From Alkaliphilus flagellatus (GTDB taxonomy: Bacteria; Bacillota; Clostridia; Peptostreptococcales; Natronincolaceae), in contig NZ_JAHLQK010000003.1 in assembly GCF_018919215.1 (NCBI RefSeq), forward strand, positions 248,001-312,000: a stretch of 64,000 bases of DNA. Direction: 5' to 3'. The position numbers were made by a program, and so were the translations under genes. Below, piece by piece: positions 46,801 to 54,379 of the stretch (the stretch's first letter is position 1; every line of letters begins with the position of its first letter). The notes under the pieces are model-generated. The model was given only the letters and a program-made list of their open reading frames with translations, was not told where the DNA came from and ran no database searches.

Positions 46801-47142
46801 AAAGCTGATGCTGGGGTAAGGTTTGTAATTGCAGAGGATACTGGTAATACCCAAGTTTTATCTGGAAATCAACTATCAACTGTGTATAATTTAGAGGCGT
46901 CAACATATGTTGGACAAACTACATCACCTATAGATTATTTAGCTAGTGCAATGAGTTTTACATTGGATTATGACGAGCAAAAAGCTAGTTTAAGAAAATT
47001 AACTGAATTAGACTTTAATTATTTCGATCCTGTTAAAAACACTTGGGAGCCACTTGGAACTTCTTCTAAGAATTGGATAGGTTCTGCATCTAGTAGTGTT
47101 ATTCGATTAGGTAAGTATGCTATTATTGGTAGTAGGAGGTAA
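40864..47142 (+). CDS. giant secreted protein with about ten IPT/TIG repeats and a fibronectin III domain
   Basis: Exported protein of 2092 residues. Signal peptide at ~1-28. A ~310-residue N-terminal region is followed by about ten IPT/TIG Ig-like repeats starting near residues 340, 496, 660, 749, 985, 1091, 1227, 1455, 1575 and 1669. Typical elements are GPATGGTTVKIEGKDF and VKVENPDG. The repeat near 1091 contains Asp/Asn-rich loops (DANGNAKYDKGE from ~1126 and INGDKDADGNDLW) that resemble EF-hand/dockerin calcium sites. One fibronectin III domain lies at ~1795-1881, then a C-terminal domain (~1890-2092). No SLH, sortase or TM anchor, so it is presumably held by partners or secreted. RBS GGAGAGGTG. 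Four bases before the next gene. Confidence 0.88.
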   Translation: MKQWKRFTGIFLIIAMLLVESVTIVSAADIGGESTVTKIKYQVVRDENYNITQALVEFTGVNLLNKVVLFSTNEGTKAMGNKVLQYENFIQYSFTAEEVRSFTGEVRIGTGSFDLGIGNFPTIDSTTKIINTSNNDNLIINGRNLDQIGDSGDYTIRGEYGKAGQFKTFPAGSATKIEINGATPPGDRGLQNIRIVKEKKSGVSLDPEIIVEYNYNNVFSFISDIPINKDIEMYPNTGARGDQFYLRSSEFTKAYDVYLFKSLDGTEGFSSKNKAVFKGFIPVSATNEQALLTMEVPQGVELGSHYVVLAETINGQVVAQKVIEKSGEPVKYTVVDATTSPRIDNVYPGRGPDIGGTPVGIEGRNLLTSSINPSDLIIDYANKTIELSGDKQIVTVDYASATYQGVPATVKRSIKVQIGNKATFQETDTNIPRVEIGANDKLYVITPKVDDANISPNKEVLLEITTIVTETSGKEYVFQERAVWNKHFVFEPSSLIPTVDSVTPSKVQLVDGGLKDDTLFSIKGKNFLVNRYIDGDGKTIVNYPSVLVKTANDVDTNNYEIMIKKQNDKAVAYFRALDGQLKEIEGAEIVVLDDSDRLIDGTVGREVGTRILVRIPKDVAASIGTKNLQITNPTRESNEFGQSGIKIDALEFVVTNDSPEIDEVVPNIVPVEGGQEIQVKGSNFLEGVKVFIDGKEVTGVNREIAPGGNKFILKFKAPKGREGVTQLLVMNPSGGMAMAEFIYVETLQKDPKIISFSPNKGGNGTLVYIKGDNFLKPDPTARDTSGIGIYRLIGTRVLLDGRDVNEYYTEGNNITLQYYTSKAGNLLKVVDGTVKLADYYNSVILKDADNKYYTFDIDTADRIILTDGMQSTYRLTNHRDGAFTAIKNGAEYKIEIKPGTDTEPDSLVITRGGEETILNVMTPYKVEDGEITGNRVRVISRNEITFVVPQLGTEKWYDLSVQNPDTKIDTRTGQNGFYYFKQPKKNPTIIDVNPPQGSSDGGYTVIINGSDFEDNGIDKSRVFVGGVEVPKTDLVVGTDKNTITITKMPAYPGDLKQEVENGRKTVPIVIVNSDGGNAYLMEGFTYVIPTSNPKINRIAPDQGNAAGGEVVRIFGSDFRFFEPYEDANGNAKYDKGEKFVNINGDKDADGNDLWTDLEGKNVEDLTDDDKKILPRVYFGKGQGEIIEFADGYLVVKVPKGTKGAVDVFVVNNDFGVSNKVKFTYLASNPKIDNIIPPQGKKQGMDKIEINGSGFANSKIEIYKEGTKDNVTQNVYSVEMPLVHFGDIGDIKTVNGVKVANISNRQIPVADISGLGGGIINGKAKVTIGNINVNYDATAASRQVTLSIKEDDKTFQFVINGYDDSVKYVDIRSLKDSEGNSYTNGYELIRLEVDSLERKLIVERGYAPYHEKMTSNDRQISLYTPSHYAIGTVPVTVINPDGGTATGKFEYKNPDSKPRITNLTKEGDLPTKETINGKEVLVLRMTYKGGNTVSVIGEDFREGAEIFISDIAHITKDSKNDLTYNLPNRLTFVMPNVGENALGKLHKVVVSNEDGASASSDENNPPIYILFVKGETAPAIEKITPDAGPATGGTTVKIEGKDFREKIEGFSGKLTVYFGDKKVPDNNVRFIDTRTISVIVPPGIPGTVEVKVENPDGELSNPNGTYTYLSNPKITAVVDPLDPSERAPISVISVLGGQEIKLKGAGFMEGAKVYFAPKITPAKESELGNANIIYIDGKPYILEEGTEGTEYKWINSETVTIKTPQGKTDSFGVIVVNPDKGASPIYTNLTYGLPEIAAPSGVVAELVYDRFIRVHWNAVTGATEYEIFVVIDDKNTELIGSTELTSFAYNDLEPRTRYRFIVKAVGDFGSSKPSMESNTVRTGSEVGPPDEDGGLAENTTMSKTGNTADVVIGTKDRSRGTIVIDLTRGALAGSKELVVSIPASVVVDNDSRNIQVIGKDFSLQLQTAVFNVANVRDNRNKADAGVRFVIAEDTGNTQVLSGNQLSTVYNLEASTYVGQTTSPIDYLASAMSFTLDYDEQKASLRKLTELDFNYFDPVKNTWEPLGTSSKNWIGSASSSVIRLGKYAIIGSRR

Positions 47143-47146
47143 AATA

Positions 47147-48799
47147 ATGAAAAAAATATTTATATTAATTTTAGCACTAACTTTGCTATCCTCAGTTTTT
47201 ACCTATGGAAATATTAATCAAGTGTATAGACAGGGATTTGTTGAAGGATATTTAAGAGAACCATTAAAAGAAACATTAGAAATAGAGAGCTATGAGGGTG
47301 GGATTTACTCCCTTCCTCTAAGCCCTAATACTATCTATACAATTGACTCTCAACCTGTTAATGCATCTAATTTTATGGCAGGTATGGAAGTTTATGCACA
47401 GATAGAGGGAAGAAAAGTTGTTGCAGTAGAGGGATATTCAACCAGCTCTTTGGGATATATCTCTCCTGGAAGCAAGATAAGGACTGGAAGAATTTCAAGG
47501 ATAGATCGTAACCAATTGGTATTAAAGCTAGCAACAGGAGTAGAAGAAACATTTTTAACTATGCCTGGTACTATTACTCTAAAGGATGGGAAAAATGTAT
47601 CTTTAGATACTTTATATGTAGGGGATAGGGTAAAGCTACATTTTGATGAAGTAAATACTAATATTATTAGTCGTATTAGTATAGAAGGCGACTCTATTCG
47701 TATTAAAGGCCTTTATAAAGGTAAACTAAACTTTGTAGATGGCTATGGAGATAAGATTACTATAAGTGATGTTCAACATCTTAATAATGGTAGCTGGAAG
47801 CAATTATCAGCTTCTATGACTATACCATATAATAAACAATCGCCTCTTTATGTAGGAGGATATTCTGTTTCCTATGATAATCTAAAATATTATCGTGGAA
47901 AAACTGTTTATTTAGCTATGAAGGACTTCTTTGGCAGAGATCAGGTGGAAAGAATGGTTGTGCAAAGTCAATATGAAAGTACATATTCTGATAAAATTCA
48001 GGATATAAACTGGTTTACTGGTGGATTTGAGTTAAAGAATAATAGAAATATTGGCTTTCATGATGGGACTATCGTTATTAAAAATGATAGACTAGTAGAT
48101 AACTTTGCTTTAAGTGTTAAGTCCGATGTGTTTGTTGTAGCAGATGGAAGAGGCATGGATTCTAGTGCAGATGTAGTATATGTTTTAAATGAGGAAGTTA
48201 ATAACTCTAATATTGGTCAACATTATATTTATGCTGGTAGAATGAATCAAATAGTAGAAGACCGCCTATGGTTAAAGGACTTCTTCCTATTAGAAGAAAA
48301 CGAATGGCAGTCCTTTGAAGGTGAAAAAGAACTATTCTTCGATAACGATACGGATATTTATGACTTAACTAACAATAAAAAGATAACTATAAAAGAGTTT
48401 TACAGTGGAGATTATGCAGTAGATGAAAGCTCTAGGTATGCTAAAGATCAACGTCTTAAGGATTGGCATAGCTATGTTTATACCGATGGAGATAGAATAA
48501 GTGCTATTATGGTACAAAAGAATATGGATTCTCTCCTAAGACAGAGGGTAACCAACGGTATAATTTCTTCCGTTACTAATGATAATTTAGTTGGCTGGGG
48601 AATTAGTATTAAAAATGCTAGAGATTGGAGTAGTAGAAGATCTCAGTGGATGGAGAAAAATGCAGATCTTCAGGTTAATTTAGAAAAAGCATTATTAATT
48701 AAAGACGGTAAACAAATTGAGCCATATGATCTAAAGGCAGGAGATCGTATGTATTTAATACGTAATGACTTCTATGGTAAGGTACTTATTGTAAAATAG
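47147..48799 (+). CDS. secreted protein of repeated small beta domains
   Basis: Exported protein of 550 residues with a signal peptide (~1-22, LLSSVFTYG). The rest is built from repeated ~70-90-residue beta units of the form G-x-I-x-x-I-D...T-x-I...DG..V.L..L.VGD.V (for example RISRIDRNQLVLKLATGVEE, then LDTLYVGDRVKLHFDE). The same kind of unit fills the C-terminal half of the SLH protein at 50522. No catalytic motif is recognised. ATG 47147 has AGTAGGAGGT directly upstream (47131-47140) and lies 4 bases after the giant IPT gene, so they share a transcript. Function unknown; structural role likely. Confidence 0.7.
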   Translation: MKKIFILILALTLLSSVFTYGNINQVYRQGFVEGYLREPLKETLEIESYEGGIYSLPLSPNTIYTIDSQPVNASNFMAGMEVYAQIEGRKVVAVEGYSTSSLGYISPGSKIRTGRISRIDRNQLVLKLATGVEETFLTMPGTITLKDGKNVSLDTLYVGDRVKLHFDEVNTNIISRISIEGDSIRIKGLYKGKLNFVDGYGDKITISDVQHLNNGSWKQLSASMTIPYNKQSPLYVGGYSVSYDNLKYYRGKTVYLAMKDFFGRDQVERMVVQSQYESTYSDKIQDINWFTGGFELKNNRNIGFHDGTIVIKNDRLVDNFALSVKSDVFVVADGRGMDSSADVVYVLNEEVNNSNIGQHYIYAGRMNQIVEDRLWLKDFFLLEENEWQSFEGEKELFFDNDTDIYDLTNNKKITIKEFYSGDYAVDESSRYAKDQRLKDWHSYVYTDGDRISAIMVQKNMDSLLRQRVTNGIISSVTNDNLVGWGISIKNARDWSSRRSQWMEKNADLQVNLEKALLIKDGKQIEPYDLKAGDRMYLIRNDFYGKVLIVK

Positions 48800-48870
48800 A
48801 ATGATCGAGTGTATTTTTTATCAAAGCTCAAAATTGATTACTTATAGTACATAATAAAAGGAGGGATATT

Positions 48871-50355
48871 TTGAAAAGGGTTATCTTAATTTTAATGATA
48901 CTAAGTTTAATTATTGTACCAGTAAATGTTATTGCTTCCCCTCCTGAGTTTTCAGGTGGTGTTAACAACGAGTATGAATACGAAGAAGTGGTTTTTCTTA
49001 CTGGCGAGCCAGTAAAGTTTATAGGTACTGTAAGCATAACCGAAAAAGATAAAACTGATTCAAAAACTATTAGCTACAGTTTTAAGCTAGTTCCAGAAGA
49101 TAAGTCTATAAAAGGTAAGCTAGATCGTCGTATTTCCTATACTATTGCATACGATACCCGTAGTGATAAAGGACAAACTATAGGACAGATGAGTGTTAGT
49201 AGCTATAGAGAAACTATAGATGTAGATGAAGACCGCTTTGAATTAAAGGATTATCAGTTTTCAAAATCTGATGTTATTGACAACAGACCTGCTTCTGATT
49301 TTTCTTCAGGAAATATAAAGGGCCGTAAGGTTTATACTATTAACAAAACAGAAGGAGAGGCTATTGTAGACATTAGTGGTGGTAGTGTTGGATATGAAAA
49401 CTTTTGGGGTGCAACGGAAACCCAAATTATCGATTTTGTATTTGACATAGAAAGACAGGCAGTAGAAGATCGACGATCCACTAGGTGGCAAGGCACTGTA
49501 AGAAGTCAAGTTTCTGATAGTATGACTAAGGAACTTAGATATAGTGATAACGAAGCAAATCTTTCTAGCTTTAATGGCGGATATATTAGAACAACCAATA
49601 GTGAGATTGTATCTAAGTACGAATATGATCTTCCGCTAATAGACAGAAATGGAATAAATAATAAGAGACGGGATCGTGGAACAATATCATTATCGAAGCA
49701 AAAGGTTCCTAAAATTGAAAGACTGATAGTCCCTAAATTTAGAGATTTAGGAGGACATTGGGCGGAAGGTCACATTAATAAGCTATATTCATTAGATGTA
49801 TTTGATGAAGTATCTACCTTCTTTGTACCTGATGTACCTATGACTAGGGAAGAGTTTACAAGGGCAGTTATTAGAGCAAGTGATATTAGACCTACTGAGG
49901 AGCCAAAAAAGCGAACTAGTTCGAGGAGAAAAGAGCCAGAGGTTTCACCATTTGTAGATGTTGCAGTAGAAGATATTAATTATGAATACATTAAAAATGG
50001 AGTTGCAAAGGGAATAATTCAAGGTATATCTGAGAATAAATTTGCACCTAAAGATTCATTAACTAGAGCTCAAGCTATTACTATTATTATCCGTGTACTA
50101 GGCTTCGAAAGTAAAGCGCCTACTCCAGGCTACTCTACATCGTTTTCTGATGATAGACTAATACCAGCATGGGCTAAGGATAGTGTTTATATGGCAAAGG
50201 AAATAGGCTTAGTACAAGGAGATCAGTTAAATAGGATAAATCCGAATCAGGTATTAACTCGTGCCGAGGCTTCCGCTATGCTAGTAAGATTTTTAGAGTT
50301 TTTAGAGAAAGACCTACAGCAGGATTATAGAGAAAATATTATTTTATTTAATTAA
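48871..50355 (+). CDS. SLH-domain surface protein with novel N-terminal domain
   Basis: Exported protein of 494 residues. Signal peptide ~1-22 (IIVPVNVIAS). Residues ~23-280 are beta-rich with no recognised family (opening SPPEFSGGVNNEYEYEEVVF). Three SLH repeats follow at ~288-340 (FRDLGGHWAEGHINKL), ~362-420 (EYIKNGVAKGIIQGIS) and ~425-480 (IPAWAKDSVYMAKEIGLVQG), which would hold it to the secondary wall polymer. Start TTG 48871 after AAAGGAGGG. Given its place beside the unanchored IPT proteins, the N-terminal part may dock them; that is inference. A strong terminator follows. Confidence 0.85.
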   Translation: MKRVILILMILSLIIVPVNVIASPPEFSGGVNNEYEYEEVVFLTGEPVKFIGTVSITEKDKTDSKTISYSFKLVPEDKSIKGKLDRRISYTIAYDTRSDKGQTIGQMSVSSYRETIDVDEDRFELKDYQFSKSDVIDNRPASDFSSGNIKGRKVYTINKTEGEAIVDISGGSVGYENFWGATETQIIDFVFDIERQAVEDRRSTRWQGTVRSQVSDSMTKELRYSDNEANLSSFNGGYIRTTNSEIVSKYEYDLPLIDRNGINNKRRDRGTISLSKQKVPKIERLIVPKFRDLGGHWAEGHINKLYSLDVFDEVSTFFVPDVPMTREEFTRAVIRASDIRPTEEPKKRTSSRRKEPEVSPFVDVAVEDINYEYIKNGVAKGIIQGISENKFAPKDSLTRAQAITIIIRVLGFESKAPTPGYSTSFSDDRLIPAWAKDSVYMAKEIGLVQGDQLNRINPNQVLTRAEASAMLVRFLEFLEKDLQQDYRENIILFN

Positions 50356-50358
50356 GTA

Positions 50359-50404
50359 CGAGAATGTTTTTCTCTAATAATAGAGAGGGACATTCTCGCT
50401 TTTA
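50359..50404 (+). terminator. rho-independent terminator in the surface locus
   Basis: CGAGAATGT (about 50359-50367) pairs with ACATTCTCG (50390-50398), with an inner TCTCT/AGAGA stem, followed by TTTTATT. It separates the first four surface genes from the last SLH gene. Confidence 0.9.
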
Positions 50405-50521
50405 TTACAAAACAATGACAAATTATAATATATTAATAAAGATGAAGGAAAAACAAGGTTTGTGTAGAATTATATACTAAATATAAAAATGAGAAATATA
50501 TAAGAGGAGGAGAAAAAAATA

Positions 50522-52378
50522 ATGAATCGAACAAAATTTAGGACAGTCGTTGCTATGGTTACACTATCTGTTATGCTAAGTAGCGCCTTATCCTTTGCTG
50601 CATCAACAGTTTTTACTGATATTAGCGGTCATTGGGCAAAGGAATATATAGAGGATATTTATAATCGTAAACTTACAACGGGTTACCCAGATGCTACATT
50701 TAAGCCACAAGGAAACATTACAAAGCTAGAGGCTATAGTTATGATAGCTAAGCTTATGGGCTATACCGATAATGAGGCGGAATATTATACAAATAAATAT
50801 AAGCAAGAATTAGAACAATATAAGATTCCGGCTTGGGCTCAAGGTGCCACTGCCTATGCTCTTTTTAATGATATTTTATTAAAGGAGGATTTAACTGGTT
50901 TAGTATCCTCTGGTAAAAATATAGATGCTAAGCGTCATGAAGTAGCTACTTATATTGGAAGGGTTCTACAGTACGGAGCTGGTGAACAGATCGGAACTAT
51001 ATATGTAATTCCTTATATAGATGAAATGAGTATTCCAACAGTAGCTGCACCTTATATTGATTTATTATTAAAAAAAGGAATATTGGATAAGGAAAGTAAT
51101 AATGGACGTTTCTTACCTAACAATTTGATAAGTAGGGCAGAAGTTTCTAAGCTTGCTTCATTGGCTGCTAAAATTTTGGATAAAGGCTCAAACAGCAATC
51201 CTACAACACCACCTCCTACAACGCTACCTCCTACAAATACAGTAAGAGAAACGATTAATGGAGAGGTAGATAATGTTATTTTAGGTACTAAAAATATTAT
51301 TTCTATAGCAAATGGAAGTAAGCAGCAGATTTATGATATTGCTTCTAATGCAAATATTACTGTTGATGGTAAAACTGCTACTGCAAAGCAACTAGAAATA
51401 GGACAGTCGGTAACTGCTATAGTTGAAGATGACATTATAATAGATATAAAGGCAATTACAACTGAAGAAGTATTAGAAGGTTATTTTTATTATTACTTAG
51501 AGGGAAGAGATCCTAAGGTATTTATTAAGGATGATAAAGATAATGTAAAGGGATTATCTTTTACCACGAACAGTAAGGTATACTTAATGGATAAGTCTGT
51601 TAATATAAAAGACTTAACTCCAGGTGATATAATTTATATTACACATATTGATGAAGAAATAATTAAAATAGAGGCTGAAACGAAGGAAAAAACTCTAGAT
51701 GGTGTAGTTAAATCTAAGGGCGGCAGTAAGGATAAATATACTTTAGAGGTGCTACTAGACGACAATACTAGAGAGACATTTACTATTACTTCTAAAGCTA
51801 CTTTAAAAAGAGATCGTAAGACTGTATCCTTTGATGAAATAAAAGTAGGTGATGAGGTAAAAATTACTAAAGAGTATGAAACGGTAACCTATATAAATGC
51901 TTCTAGTGTACAGGAGACTGTGGAAGGTTATATTAAAAAAATTGATATTGGACAGAAAACGGAAATAACTATCGAAAAAGAGGATAAAACTACGGAAACA
52001 TTTGTATTAACACCTAATACTACAATAATGATAGAAGATGAAAAGGCTGGAATTTACGATTTAAGACTGAATTATGAGGTAGAGCTAGAAATAGAAAATG
52101 GTGAAGTAGTAAGTATGGAAACCTATCGTAAGCTTAAAGGTACTAGCTACGAAGGTAAGGTTACCTATATGGATTCTAGAAAAGGGAATATAGAACTTCA
52201 AGTAGGGGCACGAGAGGAAATAATAGTAGATGTAGATGACAATACTATTTATAATGATGAGGATGGAAGGATAATAAGATTTAGAGATATAAATATAGGG
52301 GACGAAATAGTTGTTTATGCAGAGGATAATGGTAACTATATAGTAGCAAAAAGAGTATTGATTATGATAAGAAGATAA
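50522..52378 (+). CDS. SLH-domain surface protein with C-terminal beta repeats
   Basis: Exported protein of 618 residues. Signal peptide ~1-27 (LSSALSFAA). Three SLH repeats at ~30-80 (FTDISGHWAKEYIEDIYNR), ~97-150 and ~165-222, then a Thr/Pro-rich linker (PTTPPPTTLPPTNT). About five beta units of 60-75 residues follow (~245-615; for example SKATLKRDRKTVSFDEIKVG), related to those in the 47147 protein. RBS GAGGAGG. It has a terminator before and after, so it is transcribed alone. A wall-anchored structural protein that could pair with the 47147 protein through like domains. Confidence 0.85.
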   Translation: MNRTKFRTVVAMVTLSVMLSSALSFAASTVFTDISGHWAKEYIEDIYNRKLTTGYPDATFKPQGNITKLEAIVMIAKLMGYTDNEAEYYTNKYKQELEQYKIPAWAQGATAYALFNDILLKEDLTGLVSSGKNIDAKRHEVATYIGRVLQYGAGEQIGTIYVIPYIDEMSIPTVAAPYIDLLLKKGILDKESNNGRFLPNNLISRAEVSKLASLAAKILDKGSNSNPTTPPPTTLPPTNTVRETINGEVDNVILGTKNIISIANGSKQQIYDIASNANITVDGKTATAKQLEIGQSVTAIVEDDIIIDIKAITTEEVLEGYFYYYLEGRDPKVFIKDDKDNVKGLSFTTNSKVYLMDKSVNIKDLTPGDIIYITHIDEEIIKIEAETKEKTLDGVVKSKGGSKDKYTLEVLLDDNTRETFTITSKATLKRDRKTVSFDEIKVGDEVKITKEYETVTYINASSVQETVEGYIKKIDIGQKTEITIEKEDKTTETFVLTPNTTIMIEDEKAGIYDLRLNYEVELEIENGEVVSMETYRKLKGTSYEGKVTYMDSRKGNIELQVGAREEIIVDVDDNTIYNDEDGRIIRFRDINIGDEIVVYAEDNGNYIVAKRVLIMIRR

Positions 52379-52383
52379 AAATA

Positions 52384-52420
52384 AAAAAATTACTCTAATT
52401 AATTTTAGGGTAATTTTTTA
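52384..52420 (+). terminator. terminator after the last SLH gene
   Basis: AAAAATTACTCT pairs with AGGGTAATTTTT (one T-G pair), followed by a T-run. Confidence 0.75.
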
Positions 52421-52436
52421 TTTAAATTACAAAAAC

Positions 52437-52468
52437 AAAACCTCTAAGGACTAGTCCCTAGAGGTTTT
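52437..52468 (-). terminator. terminator of the first NSS transporter gene
   Basis: AAAACCTCTA (52437-52446) pairs perfectly with TAGAGGTTTT (52459-52468). Read on the minus strand it ends in a T-rich run. It may work in both directions. Confidence 0.85.
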
Positions 52469-52478
52469 AAAAGTTTAA

Positions 52479-53840
52479 TTAGAATAATGTTATAACACTT
52501 TGCATTAATATAAAGCCTATAGCTATTGGTGCTACCCATTTAATGATAAAGCTCCAAGTTGGTGCAAGACCAAACTTGATTTTGCCATTGTTTGTAGCTT
52601 CAGCTACAGCTTTGTCAGTACCCCAGAACCAGCCAATGAAGATACATAGTAATAATCCACTAAGCGGTAAAAGAAGGTTTTCTGCAAAGAAGCTCATTGA
52701 GTCAAAGAAGTTCAAACCGTTAATAAATGTTATATGTCCCCAAACTCCATTTGCTAAAGAAGAAGGAACACCTATAACAAACGCAAGAACTCCTAAAAGG
52801 ATTGTTGCAGCTTTACGGTTCCACTTAAGCTCGTCTACAAAGAAAGATACTGCGGACTCTAATAGAGAAATTGAAGATGTAACAGCTGCAAATAAAACTA
52901 ATAAAAAGAATAGTATTGCAAAGAAAGATCCTAAAGGCATCTTAGCAAATACACCTGGTAATGTGATGAAAATAAGTCCAGGTCCACCAGCTGGGTCAAA
53001 TCCTAAAGCAAATACTGCTGGTAAAATTGTAAGTCCTGCTAATAAAGCTACTGCTGTATCAATTGCAGGAATAAAGAATGAACTTTCTGGAAGACTTTCA
53101 TTTTTTCCTAGGTAACTACCATAGGTAATTATAACACCCATACCAAGACTTAAAGAGAAGAATACTTGTCCTAAAGCCGCTAGAACAACACTTAAATTAA
53201 GTTTTGAAAAATCTGGTTTTAATAGATATTCTACCCCTGCCATAGCTCCAGGAAGTGTGATAGATCTTACCATAATTACAATCATCATTATAAATAATCC
53301 AGGCATTAAAATTTTACTAAACTTCTCGATACCACCACTAATTCCACCCATAACTATAGCTAATGTCATAAGCATGAAAATACCGTGGTAAATAAGAGGC
53401 TCAACTGGGCTACTTATAAATGCAGTAAATACACCTTCAAGTGCACCAAGGTCTGTTGTATTAAATCCACCTTGGAAAGCTGTAACGATATACTTGATTA
53501 TCCATCCACCGATAACACTATAAAATGTTAAAATTAAATATGATGCCAATACTCCGATGAAACCAACCCAGGCCCACTTTTTTCTAAGCTTTCTATAGGC
53601 GCCTACAGGGCTTAACTGTGTATGTCTACCTAATACAAGCTCTGCCATCATTAGTGTAAAACCAATTATTAATACTAACGCAAGGTATACTAAAACGAAT
53701 ACCCCTCCACCATTTTGACCTGCAGTATAAGGGAACTTCCAAAGGTTACCTAGTCCAACAGCAGAACCAGCAGCAGCAAGGATAAATCCAAGCTTGGAAC
53801 CCCACTGATCTCTTTCTTGCTTTTCCTTTAAATCCGTCAT
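52479..53840 (-). CDS. sodium-dependent amino-acid transporter (NSS/SNF family)
   Basis: Membrane symporter of 453 residues with ~11-12 TM helices (LeuT fold). TM1 has the unwound, Na+-coordinating segment AAAGSAVGLGNLWKFPYTAG at residues ~19-38, the family signature. The N-terminus is short and charged (LKEKQERDQWGSKLGF). Bacterial NSS proteins import amino acids with Na+ (MhsT, TnaT, LeuT). Close paralogue of the gene at 54380 (shared RDQWGS and SLLE.aVSf.VDE segments), so it arose by duplication. RBS AGGAGG. In an amino-acid fermenter it likely feeds catabolism; the substrate is unknown. Confidence 0.92.
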   Translation of the reverse strand: MTDLKEKQERDQWGSKLGFILAAAGSAVGLGNLWKFPYTAGQNGGGVFVLVYLALVLIIGFTLMMAELVLGRHTQLSPVGAYRKLRKKWAWVGFIGVLASYLILTFYSVIGGWIIKYIVTAFQGGFNTTDLGALEGVFTAFISSPVEPLIYHGIFMLMTLAIVMGGISGGIEKFSKILMPGLFIMMIVIMVRSITLPGAMAGVEYLLKPDFSKLNLSVVLAALGQVFFSLSLGMGVIITYGSYLGKNESLPESSFFIPAIDTAVALLAGLTILPAVFALGFDPAGGPGLIFITLPGVFAKMPLGSFFAILFFLLVLFAAVTSSISLLESAVSFFVDELKWNRKAATILLGVLAFVIGVPSSLANGVWGHITFINGLNFFDSMSFFAENLLLPLSGLLLCIFIGWFWGTDKAVAEATNNGKIKFGLAPTWSFIIKWVAPIAIGFILMQSVITLF

Positions 53841-54248
53841 AACCTAACCTCCTAATAAAAAATTTTGAAAATAATAAAAATTAAAGATAAAAAAATAAAA
53901 CTTAAAAAATGTAATAGATTAGAACTTATTATAATGCCGATGTAACAAGTATTACTTAATTATTCACCTCCTTGTGATAGATTTTATATAGAGCGTATCC
54001 TTACTAATTTAAAGGATAATTATCTAATTCAAATATTTTCGTAATTCATATTAAAATAATTTAGTAAGCTATAAATAAAAAATAAATATGAAAGAATATA
54101 CAAACAATTTAGTATACAAGTACAATTTTAAAATTTAAAAAGGTTCGCTCTTCATATTTAATAATTATATATATGCATGTCGAAAAATGCAAGCGTTAAT
54201 TTTTTGACAATACTTAATTTTTAAAGAAAAGATATTTGTAAATATATA
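53841..54248 (-). other. long A+T-rich leader region of the first NSS gene
   Basis: This 408-base region holds no gene. On the minus strand a full-strength Shine-Dalgarno AAGGAGGTG lies at 53973-53965, ~125 bases before the gene, with no usable ORF behind it. Upstream of it is a dyad TATCCTT-N9-AAGGATA (53996-54018). No clear promoter was placed. Confidence 0.4.
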
Positions 54249-54281
54249 TCAAAAAAAGGCACCCTTTAATAAAAGGATGCA
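54249..54281 (-). terminator. terminator of the second NSS transporter gene
   Basis: GCACCCTTT (54259-54267) pairs with AAAGGATGC (54272-54280), one G-T pair; on the minus strand a T-run of 7 follows. Confidence 0.85.
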
Positions 54282-54379
54282 TTATATTATGGAGGTATTA
54301 TATTTTTTATCTTATCTCTTTATATCACTAATCCTTTTTAATAAGGGAGCACAACATTTATAAGGAAATTGTATCATTA

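Noticed and set aside
52543-53115. Plus-strand ORF of 190 residues opposite the first NSS gene
   Set aside because: The paralogous gene has a similar shadow (54396-54764), as expected from shared codons; the transporter frame is clearly the real one.
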